NCBI GenBank assembly: GCA_036924285.1
Contig: JAYKYS010000015.1
Location: 3,224,001-3,288,000 of the forward strand
Direction of reading: 5' to 3'
DNA from: Asterella californica
Lineage: Eukaryota; Streptophyta; Marchantiopsida; Marchantiales; Aytoniaceae
Length of the DNA stretch: 64,000 nt
The position numbers and the translations under genes are program-made. This document shows positions 23,029 through 34,159 of this stretch, piece by piece. A model generated the notes under the pieces. The model made no database searches and was not told the DNA's origin. It was given only the letters and a program-made list of their open reading frames with translations. The stretch's first letter is position 1, and each line of letters opens with the position of its first letter.

Positions 23029-23063
23029 AGTTGAGTCATGCAGGGTCCTTGCATGACTCAACT
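23029..23063. repeat. Perfect hairpin with two TGAGTCA sites
   Basis: 14-bp perfect arms (AGTTGAGTCATGCA and its complement) surround a 7-base loop. Each arm contains TGAGTCA, the core of plant bZIP (GCN4-type) binding sites. Confidence 0.6.
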
Positions 23064-24240
23064 AATATGTCAATGCCGCAGTGACAGATAGACAATGGAC
23101 ATCGACAAGCCTGGTCCTCTCTAGTGCTGGTCGTCGCTGTCACGGTTGGAACACATGCCCTACTTGAGAGTTTGAGACAGACAACAAACGAAATAGTTCA
23201 GTTCACTGACCAAGCATGTATTGCATGACAAAGACAGACTCTCAGCGAATATGCAAGAAAGGGAAATCCGGAGGATACTCATGGTTTACTTCATTCATGG
23301 TTTACTTCATACTATCCGAGTCTCAGTTTCGTGCGATTTACAGCAAAGAGATTACGAACGAACTAACATCGTGAAGGTAAGGTAAGTGGTGAAATCATCC
23401 ATGCTTCAAAATAGGCAACAACTCTCTCACATTACAAGAAACGTCTTTAAGTTGTGTATCTAACTATCTGTCAGCGGCCCTCTGGAGTCATTTATCCGTG
23501 CCCATACCAAGGTTAGCTAGCTAAGTATCGTACCTGGAGGGGTACCTGGTGGTCGGATAGCAAGCAATCAATCATAAATAACGCAAAGAGTGAACTGGAT
23601 ACAGCCAACTTTATGCATGTCGCTGACAGCCAATATCCCATCCAAGGACCGGCTAAAATATGATGAAGCTCTGGACAAGCAGGGGTTATCTCAGAGGGCA
23701 TGGTCACGCACTTGCGGTGGGAGTAGTTGTTGTATCGTGGCGTGCAGTTGATTTTCTGCTGCTGCTGCAGCTCTTGTTTTTTAGCATCAACTCACGTACA
23801 ACTTGTTCGTACGAGTCGGACGGACACGAGACTGCTTTTTGCATCGGGGCCCATCTGATCGACTTTCCCACTTGCCCCGCTCTTCCTTGCCCTGCAGCGA
23901 AATGTTCCTAAAGAATAAATAATTGTTCTTAATACCCTACTTGCAACTTCAACCAGATCCAACGCAACACAATGAGATATGTCATTTCAGTTCTGAACTG
24001 AATAAGTATCTGCTAAAGACAGTGGCGTCCGATCCGGTAACGTTTGTCTCTCGACCTCTGTCTGTGACAAACCTCAGGCTGACTGATAAAAAACGGGTGG
24101 GTAATCAATCCATTTCGTCAACTGGAAATTCCCTGTGTCCCCACACTGGTGAAAGCAGAGAGCTCAAGTTGGACCCACATTTGAAGCAAGGCCGAGGCGG
24201 TTGAAGCAAGCACGGGTGCCACCGCCCCACATTCACACTT

Positions 24241-24265
24241 GCAGGCAGGCAGGCAGGCAGGCAGA
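24241..24265. repeat. (CAGG)n tetranucleotide repeat
   Basis: Six consecutive GCAG/GGCA units. Confidence 0.85.
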
Positions 24266-27101
24266 TTCTAGGGTAAGGTCCTGATGTCAACGAGTAGCTG
24301 GAATATCATCATGAACACAGTTTATTCTCCAAGTACCACGACCCGACTGACGGACGACCAGCAGCAGCATGCCGACTCGACGTCGAGCTAAATTAGTATG
24401 TGACGGTCTCCCCGTGAGTGACCTAGCTCGTTATACTTGGATTCATTATTTCAATCCGTACCCGCTCTCTCTTACACACCACTTGTATTTATGTAGCAAC
24501 CTTACGAGTGATGCATCTATAGCTCAAGCTTCATGAAAGGGTTCGGCGGTGGCGTTGCTTGCTTATAATTACGTCAGACGATGGACCTATTTTCCATGCC
24601 CTCTCTCCCTGCCGGCCCAGTAATCCTTTTCGCTGAAGGGTAAATCTTTCATTCAGCCATACCGATAGAAGAATTGACAGTGACGAGCAAAGCAGTCGAG
24701 GTCAGGCGAGGCAATGCAAGGCGTCAGTATCAGTTCCCGCCGACGTTCTTTATGACGGATGGATGTCCGCGGTCTAGTCTTTAGCATGAAGCAGCATGTG
24801 ACTGCGTGTCGCCTTCTGCTGCTCATAATAAAAGTAATATAACCTGGCTACTTTGCTCGCAATTGCTTTGACTCGACCGACCTTCTAGACACCTTCTAGC
24901 AGCTCTTGTTACCTGTTCCGGCAGAGGCAATAGCTGGTGGGTTTGACCGCCATTTGAACCAATAAACATCATCATCGGTGAGTAAGAACATCAGCAAAAG
25001 AAAAACTTCGCCCTCGTTCATATCACGAACCTCTAGCTACCATTCGTCCATCTCACACCAACGGGAGTCAGTTCTCGTTCGATACTGCCTGTTCATCACT
25101 TAGAACTATAGAAAGTAATCACTTTTCTGCGTTCTATGAATCCGATGATTCCGCTCTAAAGTACTCGACTCTTTACAAAACGTTGCTCAGACGAGCGAGC
25201 AGACGAACAAGTTGTCAGTTTGAGCCACGCGCGGAACGGCGCGGTGCTCCTGGCGCTGGACTGCACTGTCAGTGCAGGAGGCCTGTCTTGTTCTTGTTCT
25301 TGGACGTCCGCAGTACTGGCAAGCAGGCCCGCGGCCTGTTCAGCATTCGGACGATGAGCCTAAACATGACCCATGAGTTGCAAGTTGAAACACGCATCTG
25401 AAGCTGACAACAACTCCCTCCCTCCCCTGGACGGACATGTCACCCTGCCATGCACCTTTCACTACCTTGATGTGATTGAAAGCCAGCTCCATTGAAGATG
25501 AGTTGGACTTGCGCTATCAACCAAGCTGGCTGCCTAGCTGGTTTCATTACATGTACTGGCTGCATGCCGTCCGCCGTCGACGGTCGTCCTCGTTCTCGTG
25601 CAGGAGTCGCAGTTCTGGTCTTTCCAAGCGCAAAGCAGATGACCCAATTTTGTTTCTCCGTTTCTGCCCAGCCCGAATTTCTTTCAGTTCCTTGTCCTCC
25701 CTGAGGAGGAAACAGTTCTCGGATCGATTTATAATTGCTCCGAACTTATCACTGCCATGCGGAGAAATCTGTTCCGTACTTGAAACTGAATGAGCTGATC
25801 TGATGATGGCATGGCGTTTTCTCAGGCGCATGTGGACAAAGTCTCGTGCGATTTCCGTAGGCATATCCAAGCCACGCCATAAGATGCCGCATGGCCTGAA
25901 TGTTTCTTTACCTTTTATTTCACTGTCGTAATCGATAAGTGAGAGAAAGTTCCGAGTCAGCTGTACTTGAATCCTATCCAAGCCACCATCCTCATCTCGC
26001 TGGGATACGTCGAGTGACTGAGGTGACTGAGGTGACAGAGTCGATCACTTTGTGCAGGTAGCCGAAACCCGTTTTGTTCCGTCATTGACATGAAGGTGCA
26101 ACTTTAAACCCCGCTCATGGTATTTAGGGTCTGGGTTACCAGAATCTTCATTTTTTGACGTGCGCGGAGGACCTCTGGGTTACTCCAGAGTAAACTGTGC
26201 TTTTTCATCACGTTTAAGTTTGAACTCCGTTGTTGACGTGGAAGATAGCGTTAGAAAGCGACTGGAAGGTTTAAAAAAAAGAATATAAGTAATCAAAATA
26301 GATGACTAAAAATAGAGTCGGCTTGTGGGTTCGACAATGTAAAATATTATGCTACTCGAGTAGTTCTTTCCTTTATTCATTATTCAATCCAGTACTTGCA
26401 GTTTCTAAACCTCAAAAGATAGGTATAGAGACTGTGCCTCGGTTGTACTTCCCCACTGCCTTGTACAGTGAAGGAAGCGGTGAAAATATACAGTCTCCTT
26501 GTAAATTTAAATTATTTTCGGTTGATTTTGCGAATTAATATAAGTCAAAGATAAATTTAAATCTAAATTTGAAAATTCAAATCTGAGTCATTAAATTTAA
26601 ATTATTATTCTTAAAAAATAAAATTTAAATTATTTTTGACTGAGCGGAACACATGACTCTGGAAAAAAATTTAATCCATAAACACAGTGAGTTTAATTAT
26701 AACCTATTCAATTATAAATAAAGTCTTATTTACAAATAAAAAAATCTTTGAAATATTTATTTAGAGCTAATCCATTTTAACTTATAAATTATGTCTCATG
26801 TACACTTAAAAGTGTACGTGAGGTGAATAAATAAACATCTCCAACGCCCTTGTATAATAAATTTTATTCTTTATTAAAAATATTTATAATATTATTTTTT
26901 TAAATAATATATATTAACTCGTCTCGGAATAACCCACTCAGTAAGATATAAACCATGGAGCCCGACTCAGCAAGATATACCTCATGATTGAAGTCCAGGC
27001 TGATGCGTTGCTGAGAGGATAAGAAGATCGAGACCCTAACTCTCAGATCGTTACGTTTTATGGAGAAATTAATATACGTTCTAACCTTTCCCGCCGTTTT
27101 A

Positions 27102-27149
27102 ACATGGGGTTTAATATATGTTTTTTAAAACATATATTAAACCCCATGT
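27102..27149. repeat. Perfect 23-bp-arm hairpin
   Basis: The arm ACATGGGGTTTAATATATG plus TTTT is followed by a 2-base spacer and its exact complement. Just beyond lies GTACACTT..AACTGTACATGAGGTGAATA. A near copy of that segment is at about 26796-26830, suggesting a small inverted-repeat element (MITE-like). Confidence 0.7.
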
Positions 27150-28737
27150 ATATGTACACTTCGAACTGTACATGAGGTGAATATATTTATACAGTTTCTC
27201 TGGTGAATGCTGACAGATGAATGTGAAGATAGACTCCAAGCTGGAAGATGAATACTCCTTCAGTAAAAGACGGACTTGAGCAAAGCGGATACGATCGTAG
27301 AAAAGATTATTTGACAGGCACTCACACAGAAAACATTGGGCTGTGGACTTCGATTGCAGAAAAAACAACATATTTCTATTGAACATCTGGTGATTCTCCA
27401 TCATCATCACATTAAAAGGATGGACGATGATCGAAGAGCTAATACCACATTACAAGACTACAGGGCAGGCAGCAGGTGCACTACGACCTCCAGCTGGTAC
27501 TAGAAAAAAAAAGGAGTCCAGCTTGGAGTGAGAGAGTGGTCACTCTGGAACTGTCGACTGTGTGTCTATGTCTGAACCTGGAACTACTAAAATTTGCTCC
27601 TTCAATGTGGCAGGCCAAAGGGAGAATAAAAAAATTACTCCCATGGACAGACATCTGCATAACCACCAATCTAGAATCTATTTAGCTACAGCTGACTACA
27701 GAAACTGAACTGAAGGTCTGGCTGGATCTTATTCAAATATACAAAGACAACTCCAGCTGACCAAGAGACGACGACTTCTACACTAGAAGCAATCCAACAA
27801 AATTCGCCCAGATGCTTGTCCCAAAAACGAGGAAGAGCATCATGGAGAAGGCCCGAGCTAAGAATCTACAAGCTACCAAAGATCATAATCTAGGGCCTCA
27901 GAAGTGCCTGTAGGCATGCAAACCGAGCATACTCAACAATACAACTACCTACAGCGCTAGCAAAATCTGTCGCAGCAGCAAGCTTGCTTGTCGACTTCTT
28001 GTATCGAAGAACCAACCCCCACCTTCAGATGTCGAAAGGTAGAGGTCCATCCTGATTGTGTACCGCGACCATGGGAAGGAAGAAAAAACCCCAACTAACC
28101 CTTTGTGCGGCTGACGACAAAGTGGTCGTCCACTCTATGTGCGTGTGTGTATGTGTGCGTGCTCTCTCACAGTCTCTCGTGTTAAGTGTGTTTGTGTTGA
28201 ATGATCTGTGTGTGTGCGTGTGTGTAACTGTCTCTTTTTCTCGCTCACTCTAAGGTTTGTACAAAAAGGAGTGGGACGAGGCATAGCCAGATTAGAACCC
28301 ACCAAAATAGCAGCCAGCAATGTGCTGAAAGAACTTCCCAACGTGTAAACGAAAACTAATCATCCCTTCCTCAAGTCTCCCTCGCGCTTGCAAGCCGACC
28401 TTAAAAAATATGCGGCTGCTTGCCGTGTGAGAGATAGTATCAGAGGGCAAATTGAGAGCTCCTTCAAGAAGGAAAGGCCTCGATTCGATCTTCAATCGCT
28501 CAATCCATGGGGGACCGCACTCGCAAGAAATTATCATAGCCAGTGCAGTGCTCCTTCCCAACATCTGCTTCTTCACCTCCTGTACACCGCCCGACCGATG
28601 GACAGCTCCCGCTCAGCAACCTCAAAACACCACACTAGCCCCGTCAGAGCAAAGAAAGAACGAAAAAACATCTTTCTTTTTTCCGCCACATTACGGCCAG
28701 CATTCGTGCAAGCGAGAGCCTGAATTGGCTGGCTAGC

Positions 28738-30894
28738 TCACTTGCAATCTCTCCAGACGTAAAGCTGGCGTGTTAATACTGCAGCGGCAGGTTTTGTAGT
28801 CGCTGCCGCTGCAGCTGAAACGACGGGCTGCTGCTGTTGTGTTTTGGGCGCCATCGCGAGAACATCCCACGTCAAGTTCGTTACATCGAGGCTTGGAGCA
28901 TTGTTGAGCAGATTGTCATCGATCTCCGCCCATATCGTGCCACGGTCTGTTGTGAAAGTGGCGCTGCCGCTGCTCAAGGTGTCACATTCTGACCTGCAGG
29001 GCGAGAATGCTGATCCGCTTTCCCCCGCGCTAACGAGCATCGGAGGACTGAGGCTCGCGCAATCGGCCATGAACCGACTCTCGCCTCCTCCGCTACCACT
29101 TCCTCCTCCTCCTACAGCTCCTAGAGCTCCGTTGCTAGAGTCCACAATCGAAGATCTCCTCACAAACTCCTCGTCGTAAGAACATGCACCCTCTGGAGCC
29201 TCCTGATGGTGATATGCGAGCTCCATGCTACTTTGCACAGGCGCAAACCTCGAGCTTCCAGTGGGTTGTCGATCGCCACAATCGTTCACACCAGTCGCAG
29301 TCGTGACGGTCGATGTTGGACTTGCGTACACACTTGCAGCTGCTTGTTGCGGATTGTCGGCGGACATGCTGGTGCGATGATGATGTTGCACTCCTGAAGA
29401 GAAATCGCGTGACGGGTTGCTGTTATGCAGAGCGATGGTCTGCAGTTTGGCGTCGAGAGTCGATGGCAGAGGACGAATTTGATCAGGAGGTCCTCTCCCA
29501 GACATCCCCGACCAACCCTCGACCCCCGAAGCGCTGCTGCTGCTGAATCTCACCGGGTGCTGAACCCCGGGGAAATTAAGCCTTGCATACTCTCCCCGCA
29601 GTTTGTAAGCTGCTTGATCGTAAGCGAAGGCTGCCTCTTCTGCGGTATCGAAAGTCCCCAGCCACAGACGAGTTCGGTTGCGGGGCAGTCGAATCTCTGC
29701 GACCCACTTACCCCAGTGTCTCTGTCTGACACCTCTGTAAAGCTTGGTTTGTCGAGGGCCTCCTCCTGCAGGCCCGAGGCGCTTGTCGTTCTTTTGGAAT
29801 TTCATACACTGACCTCGAGGGCTCAGATTCAATGCATCACTCCACGAATTACTGTGCAGCTGTTGCCTTATTTGGGGTTGTTGATTTAGCTGAATAACGC
29901 TGCTGGTGGTGGTGCTAACGTTGTACGGCTGCTGCTGCTTCGACTGCTGTGCTTGCTGAGCCTGAAGCTCAAGAAGCTGGTTTATGTGCTGCAAAACTTG
30001 CACTTGTTGCTGCTGTTGTTGATACTGCTGCTGCTCGTGCTCTCTGTTGTTCTGGGAAACCCCTCCGACTAGTGCACAAGAATCGTCCGCGACTGACAAT
30101 TGCTGCATCAGCTGCTGCTGAGGATGCCCGAAGTCCACTGAAGAAGGTGGGGAAGTCTGATAATTGTGCTGATCCACCCCCATAAGATGGAAGTAAGGTG
30201 GGGGTGTTCGATCGGTTGCTATCCCGGCGTTGGAGAAATTTGAAATGTTCTCGACCTGTGCAGGAACCGACGGATGATGATGATTCCAAGCTGCAAAAAT
30301 GCCCGCACTGCCAGAATAGGATGAAGGCAAGTCGGCATACATGGCTTGGATGGGTCCTACTACTACTGAAGAAGTTGATGATGTACCACCACGCATCTGA
30401 GAAGCACTTTTGAGATGAGAATTCGACAGCAATTGAGATGCCAGATTGAGATGAAAGTCTGAAGTGTTACTACTGGCACATCCTCTAGTGCCGAAGCTTT
30501 CGACCATAACTCCACCGCTCTGCAGCCTGGCCTCGGCCCCTTGCTTGGTTGGTTGCTCGACGCCTCCCGCACCTTCTCCGTAGGAAGATGAGGCGGAGCT
30601 GGAAGTGGACTCGGGACTTTCCGACTTCAATCGAGCCAATGCTACGGCATTCTGATCCGGGTACACTTCTGGCATTCTTACCACGCCTGAGTACATATTA
30701 TTGTTAGCTGAGGTTGAGCTCGGCAACTCCATCAGGTTGTGACGATGGTGATGATCACTAGTGTTCTCATAGCGCTGCATCTTCATCTTGACTGCAGCAG
30801 CTGCCGCTGACATGAAGAACTCCTGTCTAAGTGACGGGGGGTCCAGGCCTGTAGCCATGGTGAAATCTAGACTCTCGCATTTCCTTTCCATCAT
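28738..30894 (-). CDS. AP2/ERF transcription factor, group I (DREB A-6, RAP2.4/WIND1-like)
   Basis: A single open frame encodes 718 residues with tandem ATGs at its start. One AP2 DNA-binding domain spans residues about 385-442 ([20 protein letters not shown], then [20 protein letters not shown]), with the YRG and WLG landmarks and the V/E positions of DREB-type domains. The [15 protein letters not shown] wording and a downstream [13 protein letters not shown] motif (476-488) are typical of group I (A-6) proteins such as RAP2.4. In seed plants these regulate stress, light and wound responses and bind DRE/GCC-like elements. The protein is about twice the usual length. It has a Q-rich segment (residues 258-345), a His-rich patch near 48-51, a Gly/Ser linker (594-604) and an acidic C-terminal motif ([19 protein letters not shown], 653-671), both candidate activation regions. 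No intron is needed. It is nuclear by family. Confidence 0.93.
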   Translation of the reverse strand: MMERKCESLDFTMATGLDPPSLRQEFFMSAAAAAVKMKMQRYENTSDHHHRHNLMELPSSTSANNNMYSGVVRMPEVYPDQNAVALARLKSESPESTSSSASSSYGEGAGGVEQPTKQGAEARLQSGGVMVESFGTRGCASSNTSDFHLNLASQLLSNSHLKSASQMRGGTSSTSSVVVGPIQAMYADLPSSYSGSAGIFAAWNHHHPSVPAQVENISNFSNAGIATDRTPPPYFHLMGVDQHNYQTSPPSSVDFGHPQQQLMQQLSVADDSCALVGGVSQNNREHEQQQYQQQQQQVQVLQHINQLLELQAQQAQQSKQQQPYNVSTTTSSVIQLNQQPQIRQQLHSNSWSDALNLSPRGQCMKFQKNDKRLGPAGGGPRQTKLYRGVRQRHWGKWVAEIRLPRNRTRLWLGTFDTAEEAAFAYDQAAYKLRGEYARLNFPGVQHPVRFSSSSASGVEGWSGMSGRGPPDQIRPLPSTLDAKLQTIALHNSNPSRDFSSGVQHHHRTSMSADNPQQAAASVYASPTSTVTTATGVNDCGDRQPTGSSRFAPVQSSMELAYHHQEAPEGACSYDEEFVRRSSIVDSSNGALGAVGGGGSGSGGGESRFMADCASLSPPMLVSAGESGSAFSPCRSECDTLSSGSATFTTDRGTIWAEIDDNLLNNAPSLDVTNLTWDVLAMAPKTQQQQPVVSAAAAATTKPAAAVLTRQLYVWRDCK

Positions 30895-30934
30895 AATATT
30901 GATTGGTATCCCAATCGCTTAACTCTCAATCAAA

Positions 30935-30940
<6 letters not shown>

Positions 30941-30991
<51 letters not shown>
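30941..30991 (-). promoter_or_regulatory. (GA)n tract in the AP2/ERF 5' leader or promoter
   Basis: About 25 GA repeats (TC on the plus strand) begin 46 bases upstream of the ATG. GA tracts near plant start sites are known binding sites of BBR/BPC GAGA factors. Whether this one lies in the transcript or the promoter is not determinable here. Confidence 0.55.
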
Positions 30992-30994
<3 letters not shown>

Positions 30995-32525
30995 GGCAGA
31001 GTATCAGTAGAATACGTCTCTGAACTTGCCGTCAGGAACGAAAAGAGTTTCCTGAAAATTGTAGCGCGCTTGGCTAACGCAACACCGACTTGATTCAAGT
31101 AAGTGTCTTGACGAACAGCAAAAGTACCTCCGCGATGTATTGATAGATTGATTTGATTCGCGGTCCGTTGCGGAAGAGGGCAGAACTCAGAATCAACGGG
31201 TCTCAGAAAGGGGGGAGGAAGGGAGGGAGGGATCTAATTGACCGACTGACAGAAGGCTAAATAAACGAATGGACGGAGGCTAAAAGAGACTGTTAAGAGT
31301 CGGGCAGGCTTGAGGAAGACCGAAGAGCGGAAAAAGACTTCAGCTGCTCTGTTACCAAAGGAACCAGTGCTCTAACACGAGGGCAGACGACATCATCTTC
31401 AAGTGTGCACATCAGAACTTGTGCAGTGCGATGTGGAGAGGGGGAAGTTAAAAAAGAGGCCCTCTCTTCTGCTGCTGTTTCAATCTAGACGACACGCCAA
31501 ACAACAATCACTCACTTTCTGACCAAACCCCAAGTTGCAAAATACGAAGACAACGACTCGGATGACTCGACTAGCTGTGCAAAAACTGAGGTGGAAGTCG
31601 AAGGACGCTCCGACGTGCACTGTAAAACTCGTGCTTCAAAGGACGTGAGTCTGCGAAGGGGGTTTTAAAAATAAGGCCCCTCCGTGCTCTCTATCTTCAA
31701 AAATTTCCACCACCAACCCACCCAAGACTGACTTGAAACACTCCAACACTCCAACCCTCCGAAAACCTCACACAGAAATCCCAATTCCTGACACTCAATT
31801 CCTACGCAGGAAGGACAGGAGAATGACTAGTGAACTAGCTCAGTGCGGGAAGGCAATGTGGCAGGAAAAAGCCACCACCATTGCGACCGATCTATGGGAG
31901 GAAGGACTATTAAGGACAGACTAGCTTGGCTCCAGAGAGGTTGAGTTCTGAGTTCGCTTCGTTCCTCTTCAGCCGTCGACCGGACGCCTTCAAATGCTGC
32001 GTACGGTAAGCTGAATACTAATGCTGATCGCTGACACACGGTGTTGTCGTTTGCCTCGTCGACTGAATGAACGAATACTGCTGTCTGTCAGCCGATGGTC
32101 GCGACTCCGTCGATCGCTGCTTGATGATGCGATACTTGCTAAGAGAGGGGATTCACAGAAACCGCTGATCGATGATCTGTGATACTGGTTCGCCTCCGGA
32201 TGCTGATTGATGATGATGTTGTTCACAGGAAGAGATGGATGGGCTCTCGATTTTTCTCCACTGCTTGTGCGTGCGCTCTACTTATTCTTAGTAGTAATAG
32301 TAGTAGTGCTGAAGTAGTGAGTACGTGGAACCGATTTATGATATGACCCCCGTGTACAAACTCGTAATATTTGGTATCTGTCACTCCCCTCTCAGTCGCT
32401 TCTCAAAATTTCAGGCGAATCGAGAAGTGATGTAGTGGTGGTGATGTTGGTCAATCCAAAATCGTCGAGCTTCTCGCCAACCCCACACAGAGAGAGAGAA
32501 GGGAGTGAAGGGAGAGTGACGGGGA

Positions 32526-32528
<3 letters not shown>

Positions 32529-32556
<28 letters not shown>
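32529..32556. repeat. (GA)n microsatellite
   Basis: Fourteen AG repeats within a longer purine-rich tract upstream of the AP2/ERF gene. Confidence 0.9.
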
Positions 32557-32732
32557 GAGTCTGCAACGTGCAGAGAAGGGGGAGAGGAGAGAGGAAGGGC
32601 CAGCAGCAATGGGGAGAGTGTCGAATAAGAGGCGCTTGGCACCAGGAGACCCGTCTTTGTAGGTGACGCTCGGAACAAAGGCAGGGTTCAGAGCCTGAGG
32701 GAGAAAAAGAGCCAACAGCAGGACTGGTGTCT

Positions 32733-32795
32733 TGGTTCCAGTGGTAAACAAAAGGCCAAAAGCTTCGCCCGGTAGCAGCTCTCGAGTTCAAACCC
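32733..32795 (+). ncRNA. tRNA-derived (pol III promoter-like) unit, possible SINE head
   Basis: TGGTTCCAGTGG resembles an A box. GAGTTCAAACC, 40 bases later, resembles a B box with one mismatch to GGTTCRANNCC. No complete cloverleaf is evident and no SINE tail was identified, so this is tentative. Confidence 0.3.
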
Positions 32796-34121
32796 CCAAA
32801 CTTTACTATCTTCCCTCAACCTTCTACTAGCGTACTCGCTCTGCTCTCGACCTGCTGCTCTAGTTGCTGCCCACTTCTCTGTCACCCAGCTCTCAGTCTA
32901 GGCCAGGCTCGGTCCGCTGGTCAGTGCAGTGTGTAGTACCACCGTCCTGTTCCCCTTTCTCTTTCTTGCTTGCTTTCGCTTCCACCTGGACTCGCTAGAA
33001 ATAGAATGGATCTCCTGCTGCTGTCCCCATCTCTATGGGTCGGTCGTCCTATTCACTGTAGTCTGTTTTACTCTCGTAGTAGGGGGCTGAGAGAGAAAGG
33101 TTTACTCTACTGCTGGTCTACAACTGACTGCCAGTCTACTGCAACTCCAACCATTCTTTTACTTCGTCAAAACTGCTCTGACTGACTGACGACAGCCACT
33201 GCTAAACCAAACAAAAGATAGAGAATTCTGGAAAGAAGGAGTTCAATTCACTCGGTATCCTGCTGCTAAGAGTTGTGTTATGGTCCGTGCGCTGTGGTGT
33301 TGGGAGAGAGAGAATGAATGACAGTCGCGAGAAGTAAGTACGTATGAGCAAGAGAAGGGCTGTGGGAACGCTGTCTCTACTGGCTGGGCAAACAGGCCTT
33401 TTGAGTCAGGGGCAGCCATAATTTGCGGCGCTGCCCGCCTGCCCGAAGGCTACTAGCAGAGATCAGTCTGTTTCACATTGATCCGTTCACGTGCTCGATT
33501 GCCTCGATCGACGACGCGTGTCCCATGACGGACCCACCGTGTGTGACCGGTCAGAGGAACTGCCCGGACATTGCCAAGATGGCCGCCATCACCGTGAAAT
33601 TTCTCGGCGCTCGGACCCGACAGAATTCTCACCGGGGTTTCCAACAGCAGCATTCACCGGCGAACTACTTCTCGCTGGAAGGGATGGCCTGAGAAGTCGC
33701 CAAGATAAACTCTTCCCCGCTCTACGTGGCATGCCCTGCGACTAGATCAAGGAAGATATTTATAAGTCTTATCACTGGCCAGGAACTTTTGGAAGTCACA
33801 CGATTCTCACACGTGTAAGACTGAAGCATCCATCTATTCTTTCGCTCGCCACGTGTCCCTGCCTCCGGACAACGTGTTTTCATCCCTATCCTTTCGGACA
33901 ATCTCCCGCGTTGTCGCCCCTCTCAACTCTGGAGTCTCGACTGTCATATGTCCCGTTTTGACAGTTATATTCAGTTACACTACTTCGGGGACCACCATTC
34001 CCTTCCCCGTTCTAGTGGAGCCCCTGGTTTGTCCAACGTCGGGCTCTAACTCATGTCCTGTCCAGCAACCCGGGGACGAATTCAGAGCGTCCAGAGAATA
34101 CTGTGCGAAGTATGCTCCTAA

Positions 34122-34159
34122 ACGAGGTCGTCGTTCTACATGTAGAACGACGACCTCGT
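34122..34159. repeat. Perfect 38-bp palindrome
   Basis: ACGAGGTCGTCGTTCTACA is followed without spacer by its exact complement. Both strands therefore encode the same short peptide. Such perfect palindromes form cruciforms or foldback RNA and are normally unstable. Confidence 0.9.

Larger units (their letters stand above)
21294..28737. other. Intergenic sequence downstream of the AP2/ERF gene; no gene seen
   Basis: No ORF with recognisable domains or convincing codon structure. The stretch holds hairpins at 23029-23063 and 27102-27149 (listed), a CAGG tetranucleotide repeat at 24241-24265, very AT-rich DNA at 26500-26930, and a GT-rich low-complexity tract at 28137-28230. The last few hundred bases should include the AP2 gene's 3' UTR. 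Confidence 0.4.
30992..34121. other. Upstream region of the AP2/ERF gene; no gene seen
   Basis: No supported ORF. Two similar blocks, GGGGAAGTTAAAAAAGAGGC (31441-31460) and GGGGTTTTAAAAATAAGGC (near 31660), each lie about 60-70 bases after GTGCAC or GTGCA words and look like a duplicated promoter segment. A second (GA)n tract lies at 32529-32556. ACACGTGT (G-box core) is at 33816-33823. Confidence 0.35.

Noticed and set aside
29206..29889. Plus-strand ORFs over the AP2/ERF gene
   Set aside because: They are antisense shadows of a GC-rich coding region carrying a clear AP2 domain on the minus strand.
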